Shown in pieces: positions 57,085 to 64,000 of a DNA stretch of 64,000 nt (positions are counted from its first letter, which is position 1; the number at the start of each line of letters is the position of its first letter). Source of the stretch: Sphingomonas sp. TDK1. Lineage in GTDB: Bacteria > Pseudomonadota > Alphaproteobacteria > Sphingomonadales > Sphingomonadaceae. The position numbers and the translations under genes are program-made. The notes beneath the pieces are model-generated. The model searched no databases. It was not told the origin of the DNA and worked only from the letters and a program-made list of their open reading frames with translations. The stretch is from assembly GCF_001650735.1 (NCBI RefSeq), contig NZ_LXVY01000048.1, positions 1-64,000 of the forward strand. Direction: 5' to 3'.

Positions 57085-58178
57085 GCCTGCGCGGACTGTT
57101 CCCCTCGCCCACCATCTCGCTCTACATGGCGCGGCTGTTCGTGCTGCGCACCTTCGCGCTGCTCGGCGCCTTGGTGCTGGTGCTCACCTCGCTGGACCTG
57201 CTGACCGAGAGCGCGGCGATTCTCGCCCATCCCGGAAACGGCAATGCGGAAATCCTGCGCTACGTGACGCTGCGCGTGCCGCAGATCATTTCCACCTTCC
57301 TGCCCTATTCGGTGCTGGGCGGCGCGATCTTCACGCTCGCGCAGCTGAACCAGAACAGCGAAATCATCGCGCTGAAATCCGGCGGGCTTTCCGCGCACCA
57401 GGTGCTGGCGCCCCTGATGCTTTCCGGCCTCGTCGTCGCGGGCCTGTCCTTCACATTCAACGACCGGATCGTCAGCCGCGCGACGGCAACGCTGGAACAG
57501 TGGAAGAAGGTGGAGTTCGCGCCCCTGCCCATCGACCGAGGCGATCGCGCCAATGTGTGGGTGCAGGCGAACGGCAACCTTATCAACGTCCAGCAGATCA
57601 AGGGCAAGGGCGAGGCCGCCCAGCTCTATGACATCACCGTCTACCAGCGCGAAAAGGGTTCGCTGACCGCGATCCTGAGCGCCAAGCACGGCGTGCGCGC
57701 CGGGGACGCCTGGCGGGTCGATGGAGTGAAGCGCTTCGACATTGCCAGCGGCACCCTGTCCCCGATCGGCGACACCGTCATCGCCCAGGGTGTGCGGCCG
57801 GACCAGTTCACCCTCGCCCATGTCGATCCCGACTCCAATTCCTTCGCGGACCTGAGCGTCGCGATCGGGGAACTGAAGGCCGCAGGGCGCCCGACCAAGG
57901 CACTGGAAGGCTCGCTGTGGCACAAGCTGTCCGGCCCGCTGTCCGCGTTCCTGATGCCGCTGCTGGGCGCGGTTTCGGCGTTCGGCCTCGCCCGCTCCGG
58001 CAAGCTGTTCGTCCGCGTCGTGATCGGGATGGCGTTAGGCTTCCTCTACTTTGTGGCGGACAATTTCGCGCTGGCGATGGGCAATCTGGGCGCCTACCCG
58101 CCCTTCCTCGCCGCCTGGGCGCCGTTCCTGCTGTTCCTGATGATCGGCGAAGCGGTGCTGCTGCGGACCGAAGAATAG
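57081..58178 (+). CDS. lptG: LptF/LptG-family permease (LptG)
   Basis: A 365-residue partner of the preceding permease with the same architecture: ISLYMARLFVLRTF near residue 13, hydrophobic helices, periplasmic jellyroll (about 135-265) and C-terminal helices. LptF and LptG form the membrane channel energised by LptB. lptB, lptC and lptA are not in the window. In LPS-deficient sphingomonads the pair may carry glycosphingolipid instead; that is inference from context only. Confidence 0.92.
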   Translation: MSLRGLFPSPTISLYMARLFVLRTFALLGALVLVLTSLDLLTESAAILAHPGNGNAEILRYVTLRVPQIISTFLPYSVLGGAIFTLAQLNQNSEIIALKSGGLSAHQVLAPLMLSGLVVAGLSFTFNDRIVSRATATLEQWKKVEFAPLPIDRGDRANVWVQANGNLINVQQIKGKGEAAQLYDITVYQREKGSLTAILSAKHGVRAGDAWRVDGVKRFDIASGTLSPIGDTVIAQGVRPDQFTLAHVDPDSNSFADLSVAIGELKAAGRPTKALEGSLWHKLSGPLSAFLMPLLGAVSAFGLARSGKLFVRVVIGMALGFLYFVADNFALAMGNLGAYPPFLAAWAPFLLFLMIGEAVLLRTEE

Positions 58179-58216
58179 GCTATCCAGGCAGCGACAACCG
58201 CCTGAGGCCACTCTTG

Positions 58217-59311
58217 ATGCACCCATCCAGCGCCCGCCTCCTTGCCGCCACCGCCCTGGCCTTGGCTCCTTCGAGTGCGCGTGCAGCCCCGGAGCAGCTT
58301 TACGAGGGCATCGTCGGCACGGCGCGCGTCGTGATGACGCTTGCCGTGGACAAGGCCGACGCATCGGGCCAGTATTTCTACCTGCGCTCGCGGCTAGACA
58401 TCGATCTCTCCGGCAGAATCCGTGGACAGACGCTCGACCTCGAGTCCCGGGTAACCGGGGACAAGCTGCATCTTACCCGCAGCGGCGCGACGCTCAGCGG
58501 CACGCTGACCACGGCCAAGGCGCAGCGCCTGCCGGTCAGCCTGCGCCCGGCCGGCGCGCCCGAGAAACTTCCGGCGGACCTGCCGCCCAAGCTGAGCGTC
58601 TATGAGCGCTGGCACCTTGCCGGCCTCCAGTTCACCGCGCAGCAGACGGAGACGATCAACGGCAAGACGATCCGCTGGTACCGCGAGCCCCTGTCCGGCA
58701 TCCGCCTGTTCCGGATCGAAAGCGGGTATCCCGCGCCGGCGCTGACCGCGGTGAACCATGCGCTCGCCCGCAACCAGTGGCAGGACGTGTCGGCTTGGTT
58801 CGCCTGCACGGGCTATGAAGGCGGCCCCGGTACCGACACCGCGGAGGCCAAGCGGCCCTGGCTGGGCACGCGCCATGTCAGCTATGTTTGGAATGCAAGC
58901 TGGAGCTGCGCCGGCGCGGCGCATCCGGACTTCGGCACGACCGGCTACAGCTTCGACATGCGAACCGGCCGCATCCTCAAGCTCGACGATCTGCTGCGTT
59001 TCGGCACCGGGCCGGTCCCGGCGGAAGAGAGCGACGCCTGGTACAGCTATCGCGGCAAGCGCTTCGCGCCCGGCGTGGTAGCGCTGTTGAAGCGCTATCA
59101 TCCCCAGGAGATGCTGAAGCCGGCCGAGGGAGATGACGACGGCTGCGATTATTCCGACCCGGACGTGTGGGACTTCCCCGGGTGGGCGCTGTCCGAGAAG
59201 GGCCTCTGGCTCGGCGCCTATTTCGCCCGCGTACAGCGCGCCTGCGACGCGCCCGACTGGGCGGTCATCCCCTGGTCGGCGCTTGGCCTGAAACCGGGCG
59301 AGCGGCCCTAG
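58217..59311 (+). CDS. Secreted hypothetical protein with DUF3298-like C-terminus
   Basis: A 364-residue exported protein with a signal peptide ending ARAAP near residue 24. An N-terminal beta-rich region with repeated LDLESR and LHLTRSGATLSG patterns is followed by a cysteine-containing region (WFACTGYEG, WSCAGAAHPDFGT) and a DUF3298-like end (TGRILKLDDLLRFG). Cysteines near residues 197, 229, 310 and 335 could form disulfides. The function is unknown. It is 38 bases after lptG and may be part of the same transcript. Confidence 0.75.
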   Translation: MHPSSARLLAATALALAPSSARAAPEQLYEGIVGTARVVMTLAVDKADASGQYFYLRSRLDIDLSGRIRGQTLDLESRVTGDKLHLTRSGATLSGTLTTAKAQRLPVSLRPAGAPEKLPADLPPKLSVYERWHLAGLQFTAQQTETINGKTIRWYREPLSGIRLFRIESGYPAPALTAVNHALARNQWQDVSAWFACTGYEGGPGTDTAEAKRPWLGTRHVSYVWNASWSCAGAAHPDFGTTGYSFDMRTGRILKLDDLLRFGTGPVPAEESDAWYSYRGKRFAPGVVALLKRYHPQEMLKPAEGDDDGCDYSDPDVWDFPGWALSEKGLWLGAYFARVQRACDAPDWAVIPWSALGLKPGERP

Positions 59312-59317
59312 CGCCGA

Positions 59318-60109
59318 TCACGGATGCGCCTTGGCCCAGTCGAGCGCGCCCTGCAGCGTCGTTACCCACACGTCCTTGCGATGCTCCGCCAGCCAGCGGA
59401 CGAATGCGCGGTGCTCCGCGTCCGGCACCGTCAGATAGTCGCCGCCGACGCCGTGGAACAGGAAGACGGCCCAGCCGCCACCTTGCTCCGCCTCCCGAAC
59501 ATAGGCGATCATCTTCGCCGCGGTGGCCCCCTCCCCGAAGCCGCGGGAAGGAATATGCATGGGATCCGCCTGCGCGACATTGGCACGCGCGTCCGCAGGC
59601 GTGTCGACGACGCCGCGGACATAGGTCACGATCCCCGCCTTGCGCAGATCCTCCAGATAGTCCTGCCCACCCGCCAGACTCTGTCCGCAGGGCGTCGCGA
59701 AACCGTGACGCTGCTTGCCGTCCAGCGAACGCAGCAGCACCTCCTGCTGGGCGATCTCCCGGATCATGCTCGCCGACGTATAGGCTTCGCTCACATAGCG
59801 CGGATCGGCAGGAAAGCTGGCCTTGGTGCAGGGATGGAAGATGGTGTGGTTCGCCAGTTCATGCCCTTGCTTTGCGACGGCGCGCCAGCGTTCGACATGC
59901 TCCGCATGGACATTGGCCAGGAAGAAGGTGCCCTTCAGCCCGGCTGCATCCAGCTCGGGAACGACGTGGTCCAGCTGGGAGGCCAGGGCATCGTCATAGG
60001 TGAGGACCACCGCCGCCTTGGCTCCATTCGGCCACCGCGTCTGCGCCGCCGCCGGACACACCGCCATAAACAGACCGGCCAGCGCAGCCATGCCAAAAAT
60101 CGCCCGCAT
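59318..60109 (-). CDS. Polysaccharide deacetylase-family protein, exported
   Basis: A 263-residue protein with a signal peptide ending AAAQ near residue 23. The NodB-fold motifs are LTYDDAL near 35 (metal-binding aspartates) and GHELANHTIFHPC near 82 (histidines). A conserved HGVGGD near 222 completes the pattern. Such enzymes remove acetyl groups from polysaccharides or peptidoglycan; the substrate is not predictable. GGGAGAGG precedes the ATG at 60109. Confidence 0.87.
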   Translation of the reverse strand: MRAIFGMAALAGLFMAVCPAAAQTRWPNGAKAAVVLTYDDALASQLDHVVPELDAAGLKGTFFLANVHAEHVERWRAVAKQGHELANHTIFHPCTKASFPADPRYVSEAYTSASMIREIAQQEVLLRSLDGKQRHGFATPCGQSLAGGQDYLEDLRKAGIVTYVRGVVDTPADARANVAQADPMHIPSRGFGEGATAAKMIAYVREAEQGGGWAVFLFHGVGGDYLTVPDAEHRAFVRWLAEHRKDVWVTTLQGALDWAKAHP

Positions 60110-60170
60110 CTTCCTCTCCCGCCGCTTGGCCGGAGAGCCTAACGGCGTCGCGACACTGCGCAAGGCGCGC

Positions 60171-60207
60171 AAAAGAAAAGGGCCGGCGCAACCCTGGTGC
60201 CCGGCCC
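60171..60207 (-). terminator. Intrinsic terminator after the desaturase gene
   Basis: On the minus strand GGGCCGG (60201-60207) pairs with CCGGCCC (60180-60186), followed by TTTTCTTTT. It lies about 25 bases past the desaturase stop. Confidence 0.8.
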
Positions 60208-60230
60208 CATTCTATCCGCGTCGAGTGCGA

Positions 60231-61349
60231 TCAGCGCTGGCGCATCGTGCCCTGCGCCAGCTTCACCACCAGCCCCGACAAGGTCGGGTAATTGGCCTTG
60301 TGATACACCGAGTCCGCGGAGAGCGCGGCTAGCAGGCGGCGATGCGCCTCGCCCAGCGAATGGTAGGGCACTGCCGGCAGCAGGTGGTGCAGCGCGTGAT
60401 AGCGCAGGCCGACCGGCGCCCACAGATAGGGTAGGAAGCCCGGCTCCGGGACATTGACGCTGTCGAGATACTGCGCCGTCACGGTCAGCGGCTCGCCCTC
60501 ATTCTCCCACAGGTGCGCGACCAGGGTACGGACCTGGTTGATCACCGCCGAGCAGGCGACGATCGCAACATAGGCGAGGAAGGCACGCAGCGGGAGGATC
60601 CCCGCGACCGTGATGCCGATCAGCGTGATGGCAAACAGGCTGGCGCCCAGTTCCTGCCAGAACCACTGCCGGCGAAACTCGCCTTCGGGCATGCGACGCT
60701 CGAACGACGGGTTGATCTGCAGGCCCGAATAGCGCGCGACCACCAGCCGCCGCAGCTTCGCGGAAAAGAGCGACAGCGGGGTGAGCACCGCGAAGCGGAG
60801 CAGCAAGCCGATCGGCATCAGCACCGAGACGAGCAGGAAGAGCGGCAGCGTCCACGGCTTCATCAGCGCGAGCGGCAGATACTCGGGATCCTGATCGGTG
60901 CCGTAGCGGGTGCGGGCGTGATGGATCGTGTGGATGCCTTCGTACATGAACGAGGGCAGCAGCAGCGGCACCCCGACGAAGGCATTCCACGCCGTGCGGA
61001 AGCCGGGCAGCAGCGAATGCTTGAGATGGGTGATCTCGTGGATGAAAAGCTCCGCACGATACAGCGCGAGCACCGCGATTACGCCGCCGATCACCGCCAC
61101 CCAGGGCGACGCCGCGAACATCGCCGTCGCCATGCCGGCATAGCCGATTGCCGCCGAGAGGAAGCAGTCTGCCCAGTAAAGCGCCTTGTTCGGCGTGTGG
61201 AGGTCGCGGGTCAGTTCCGCGGCGGCGCGCAGCATCGCCCGGTCGTCGGGAACGCCCGAGAGCCGGATGCGCGCGATCGTCGCCGAGATTTCGGCGTCCG
61301 GCGCGTCCGGATGATCGAAGGCTAGCGATTGGGTCATGGGTAGTGCCAT
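60231..61349 (-). CDS. Membrane fatty acid/sphingolipid desaturase
   Basis: A diiron membrane desaturase of about 372 residues. The three histidine boxes are visible: HEITHLKH near residue 121, HTIHHAR near 157 and HALHHLL near 317. Four to six hydrophobic helices surround them. It is divergent from the N-acyltransferase gene (bCerS-like), with about 140 bases between them, so it may act on ceramide or on the acyl chains used for it. Start uncertain between ATG 61349 (AAGG close upstream) and ATG 61337. Confidence 0.85.
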   Translation of the reverse strand: MALPMTQSLAFDHPDAPDAEISATIARIRLSGVPDDRAMLRAAAELTRDLHTPNKALYWADCFLSAAIGYAGMATAMFAASPWVAVIGGVIAVLALYRAELFIHEITHLKHSLLPGFRTAWNAFVGVPLLLPSFMYEGIHTIHHARTRYGTDQDPEYLPLALMKPWTLPLFLLVSVLMPIGLLLRFAVLTPLSLFSAKLRRLVVARYSGLQINPSFERRMPEGEFRRQWFWQELGASLFAITLIGITVAGILPLRAFLAYVAIVACSAVINQVRTLVAHLWENEGEPLTVTAQYLDSVNVPEPGFLPYLWAPVGLRYHALHHLLPAVPYHSLGEAHRRLLAALSADSVYHKANYPTLSGLVVKLAQGTMRQR

Positions 61350-61488
61350 TGGCCTTAGATAGTGGCTACAAGGTGGCATTACAGGGCCCGGAAAGGGCAC
61401 GTCGCTGCACTGCCGCGTATAGCTTGACAGGCGCCTCCCGACGCAAGACTGCATTGCGCCACATCAAGTTTTTCTGGGGATACTGCAC

Positions 61489-62646
61489 GTGGCAAGCGCC
61501 GATCTCAGGGTCCGGCCCGTTTCGGGCAAGGCGGATACCAAGGCTTTCATTGAACTCGCCTACCGCCTGAACGGCGATGATCCGCACTGGGTCGCGCCGC
61601 TCCGCGAGGAAGTGGCGGCGACGATCAGCCCGAAGAAGAATGGCTGGTTCAGCCATGCGGAGGGTCAGCTGTTCCTCGCGGAACGCGGCGGCAAGGTCGT
61701 CGGCCGCATCTCGGCGCATATCGACACGCTTGCGCTGCAGATGCCGCCCGAGCAGGGCTTCGGCCCCGGCACCGGCTTCTGGGGACTGTTCGAGGCCGAG
61801 GACCAGGACGTCGCCGCCGCCGTGATCGCCCAGGCCGAGGACTGGCTGCGCGCCAAGGGCATGACCAAGGCGCTGGGGCCGGTGAGCCTGTCGATCTGGG
61901 AAGAGCCAGGCCTGCTGGTGAAGGGCCATGACCATTCGCCGACCGTTCTGATGGGCCATCATCCGGCGCGCTACCAGGGCTGGATCGAGGCACAGGGCTA
62001 TGGCCCGGCAAAGAAGATCGTCACTTATGAGCTGGACATCAGCAAGGAGTTCCCGCCGATCGTGCAGCGCATCGTCGCCGCCGGCGAGAAGAACGCCCGC
62101 ATCCGCGTCCGCGAGGTGAACAAGGCAAAGTTCGCTGAGGAAGCGGCGATCATCCTCGCCATCCTCAACGATGCCTGGGGCGACAACTGGGGCTTCGTGC
62201 CACTCACCCAGCCCGAGATCGACGATGTCGGCAAGAAGCTGAAGCCGTTGGTGTTCAACGACCTGATCCGCATCGCGGAATATGATGGCGAGCCGGTGGC
62301 CTTCATGGTCACCCTGCCCGACCTCAACGAGCCGCTGAAGCCGCTCAAGGGATCGCTGCTGCCGTTCGGCTGGGCGAAGCTGCTGCTCTGGCTGCGACGC
62401 CCGAAGGCGCGCACGATGCGGGTGCCGTTGATGGGCGTGGTGAAGCGCCTGCAAAGCTCGCGCATGGCGAGCCAGCTAGCCTTCATGATGATCGAATATA
62501 TCCGCCGCGCGTCGGTCGCCAACTACGGCGCGAGCCGGGGAGAGATCGGCTGGATTCTGGACGATAACCAGGGGATGATCGCCATCGCCGATGCGATCGA
62601 AAGCAAGATCAACCGCGAATATCTGATCTACCAGAAGTCGCTGTGA
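61489..62646 (+). CDS. GNAT-fold N-acyltransferase, probable bacterial ceramide synthase (bCerS)
   Basis: A 385-residue cytoplasmic protein with two GNAT-like lobes. Features include DDPHWVAPLREE near residue 30, GRISAHIDTLAL near 70, FWGLFEAEDQ near 97, LGPVSLSIWEEPGLLV near 130 and NDAWGDNWGFVPLT near 228. The family includes the Caulobacter bacterial ceramide synthase, which attaches a fatty acyl chain to 3-ketosphinganine. The spt-acp-CerR genes lie 10 kb away. Family members are often mis-named dATP pyrophosphohydrolase. The GTG start at 61489 has GGGGA eight bases upstream. Confidence 0.7.
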   Translation: MASADLRVRPVSGKADTKAFIELAYRLNGDDPHWVAPLREEVAATISPKKNGWFSHAEGQLFLAERGGKVVGRISAHIDTLALQMPPEQGFGPGTGFWGLFEAEDQDVAAAVIAQAEDWLRAKGMTKALGPVSLSIWEEPGLLVKGHDHSPTVLMGHHPARYQGWIEAQGYGPAKKIVTYELDISKEFPPIVQRIVAAGEKNARIRVREVNKAKFAEEAAIILAILNDAWGDNWGFVPLTQPEIDDVGKKLKPLVFNDLIRIAEYDGEPVAFMVTLPDLNEPLKPLKGSLLPFGWAKLLLWLRRPKARTMRVPLMGVVKRLQSSRMASQLAFMMIEYIRRASVANYGASRGEIGWILDDNQGMIAIADAIESKINREYLIYQKSL

Positions 62647-62695
62647 TCCAGGCCAGGGCAGCGGGCGGCCGTTCCGCCCGCTGCCGGCCGTGTCT

Positions 62696-62959
62696 TCAGC
62701 GGGTTGCCAGCGGATCGACGCCGGTTTCCTTGATCCACTGATCGCGGGTCTTGCACTTGCGCGGCGGTGCGATGCGGCTGCCGGTCGGGGCCTCGGACTG
62801 AACGCACACCCGGACCGACCCGGATTCCATCTTGGCGGCGCTTTCAACGCGCTTTTCCTTGTCCGAAGCGGCGCTGGCCGGCACGGCGGCGACAGCGACC
62901 AGGGCGCAAGCGCCGAACAGGGTGGCGCCGATACGAGCGGTACGAGCGAACTTGGTCAT
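62696..62959 (-). CDS. Small secreted cysteine protein, paralogue 1
   Basis: An 87-residue protein with a signal peptide ending ASAA near residue 31. The mature part is about 55 residues with two cysteines (RVCVQSEAP and RKCKTRDQW), ending KETGVDPLATR. It shares the CKTR..WI..DPL pattern with the next gene. Function unknown. AGGAGAAG precedes the ATG. Confidence 0.8.
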   Translation of the reverse strand: MTKFARTARIGATLFGACALVAVAAVPASAASDKEKRVESAAKMESGSVRVCVQSEAPTGSRIAPPRKCKTRDQWIKETGVDPLATR

Positions 62960-63054
62960 GTCTCTTCTCCTGAAAAAGGCGTGCGGGATCGTTCCGCCGC
63001 ACGCGATGCGGGGGTTGGCAGGCTTGGTGAAATGTCAGAGGTGGTTGTGGGCGA

Positions 63055-63336
63055 TCAGTATTCGCGGAGGGGATCGTTGCCCTCGCGGATCCAGGCTTCG
63101 CGGGTTTTGCACTGCTTGGTCTTCTTGTCGGTACCGTCTTCCGCCTTGCGCTCGATGCACCAGATCAAGCCGCGCGCCCTACGGTCGAGCGACCGGAAAT
63201 CCTTCTTCGCGGCGGGGGTCGGCGTAGCTTCCGGGTCGGCCGCCGCTTGGGCAGGGGCAGCCGCGACCAGCGTCGTCGCGAGCACCGCAGCGACAGGGAT
63301 CAAGCCTAGAAATTTGCGCGTGCGATACGTGGTCAT
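63055..63336 (-). CDS. Small secreted cysteine protein, paralogue 2
   Basis: A 93-residue protein with a signal peptide ending AQAA near residue 32, a proline- and alanine-rich spacer, and two cysteines (LIWCIER and KQCKTREAWI) before the end NDPLREY. It is a paralogue of the gene at 62696. AGGAG precedes the ATG at 63336; a frame to 63420 exists but lacks a ribosome binding site. The intervening 95 bases hold no clear signal. Confidence 0.8.
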   Translation of the reverse strand: MTTYRTRKFLGLIPVAAVLATTLVAAAPAQAAADPEATPTPAAKKDFRSLDRRARGLIWCIERKAEDGTDKKTKQCKTREAWIREGNDPLREY

Positions 63337-63554
63337 GTCAGGCTCCTGTGGACTTTGGGATCCGACGCTCCTTCGTTTCCGCCGGTATCCAAGTCTTTGC
63401 AGGACGCGTGCCAGTTTCACTTAAATTGCAAAATCAAATACTTAGCAAATTTCATTGAAGTGTAATAACGCCACAACACAGCAAGTTACGCCAAAGCTTG
63501 GCGCATGACACCACTTCGCTTGCTACGTTAGAGAAGGTAACGGGCTGCGCCGAG

Positions 63555-64000
63555 TCAGCGCAGCGTTACCCAGGTCGGCGCGTGATCGCTGGCCTTTTCC
63601 CGACCGCGATATTCCTTGTCGACGCCGGCGCCGGTAAAGCGATCCGCCGCTTGCGGGCTGAGCAGGAGATGATCGATGCGGAAGCCCGCGTCGCGCTGCC
63701 AGGCCCCGGCCTGGTAGTCCCAAAAGGTCCAGACCCCGCCTTTGGGAAAGCGCGTGCGCAAGGCGTCGGTCCAGCCCTGCGCGAGCAGCATCCGGTACCG
63801 CTCGCGCGATTCCGGCTGCATCAGCGCGTCCTCCGCCATGGCGCGGACGGAGAAGGTGTCGTCGTCATTGGGAATGACGTTGAAATCTCCCGCCAGAATC
63901 GTCGGGCGCTCCTCCGCGAGCAGCTGCGCCGCGCGATCGTAGAGCCGCTCCATCCAACGCAGCTTGTAGTCGAACTTGGGGCCCGGCTGCGGGTTGCCGT
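63555..64000 (-). CDS. xthA: Exodeoxyribonuclease III, 5' end outside the window
   Basis: The C-terminal about 148 residues of a class II AP endonuclease/exonuclease III. Motifs visible are PGPKFDYKLRWMERL, LAGDFNVIPNDDD (catalytic Asp-Asn), VWTFWDYQAGAW, FRIDHLLLS (catalytic Asp) and SDHAPTWV at the end (catalytic His). The open frame runs off the right edge, so the start is not seen. Confidence 0.92.
   Translation of the reverse strand, partial: GNPQPGPKFDYKLRWMERLYDRAAQLLAEERPTILAGDFNVIPNDDDTFSVRAMAEDALMQPESRERYRMLLAQGWTDALRTRFPKGGVWTFWDYQAGAWQRDAGFRIDHLLLSPQAADRFTGAGVDKEYRGREKASDHAPTWVTLR

Overview
The window is GC-rich alphaproteobacterial chromosome and almost certainly comes from a sphingomonad (Sphingomonadaceae). 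The evidence is a serine palmitoyltransferase with its own acyl carrier protein and ceramide reductase-like partner, a large TonB-dependent receptor, the order zapA - 6S RNA - 5-formyl-THF cyclo-ligase, RodA/MreBCD/PBP2 in one operon, and many short dense operons with 1-4 base overlaps. Most of it is ordinary chromosomal backbone. No rRNA operon, phage or CRISPR array was seen.

Layout. 0.2-7.2 kb (minus strand, apart from a TlpA-like gene): central carbon genes tkt-gap-pgk, class I fructose-bisphosphate aldolase and thiE. 7.4-8.9 kb: a small coiled-coil gene, zapA, a 6S RNA, formyl-THF cyclo-ligase and a DUF2842-like membrane protein. 9-14.7 kb: an M28 peptidase, two tRNA-Asp genes, an AI-2E family permease, glycerol kinase and a nitrilase-family amidohydrolase. 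14.7-17.4 kb: a small accessory island with a gene resembling CDI immunity proteins and an IS3-family element (15662-16982). The IS is flanked by a 3-bp duplication and splits a 151-codon gene whose frame is restored exactly when the IS is removed. 17.5-19.1 kb: rlmJ and rluE. 19.3-23 kb: a TonB receptor with a divergent DeoR-family repressor. 23.1-31.8 kb: an acyl-CoA catabolism cluster (CoA ligase, serine hydrolase, FadB/FadJ-type enzyme, two acyl-CoA dehydrogenases, TesB thioesterase). 31.9-34.4 kb: a secreted CAP-domain protein and mutL. 34.5-40.1 kb: the cell-shape operon mreB-mreC-mreD-mrdA-rodA. 40.2-45.1 kb: two tRNA-Lys, LysR/malate synthase G, tRNA-Ser, hspQ, rplU-rpmA. 45.3-50.1 kb: GNAT, TetR, a SulP transporter with a structured leader, and a hybrid histidine kinase.

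50.2-62.6 kb is the most distinctive part. The minus-strand chain obgE - SUFU-like gene - proB - ceramide reductase-like gene - acp - spt runs next to the divergent lptF-lptG pair. A few kilobases on lie a membrane desaturase and, divergent from it, a GNAT-fold N-acyltransferase that is the probable bacterial ceramide synthase. All three core steps of bacterial ceramide synthesis are therefore present, next to permease genes of the Lpt envelope exporter. Sphingomonads are known for carrying glycosphingolipids in place of lipopolysaccharide, so this proximity is suggestive. The right end holds two paralogous small secreted cysteine proteins and a window-truncated exonuclease III.

A family of paired-hairpin GC-rich repeats is scattered between genes (at 2.7, 4.1, 23.1, 28.4 and 29.6 kb). 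One copy lies in frame inside the mutL linker (33.2 kb).
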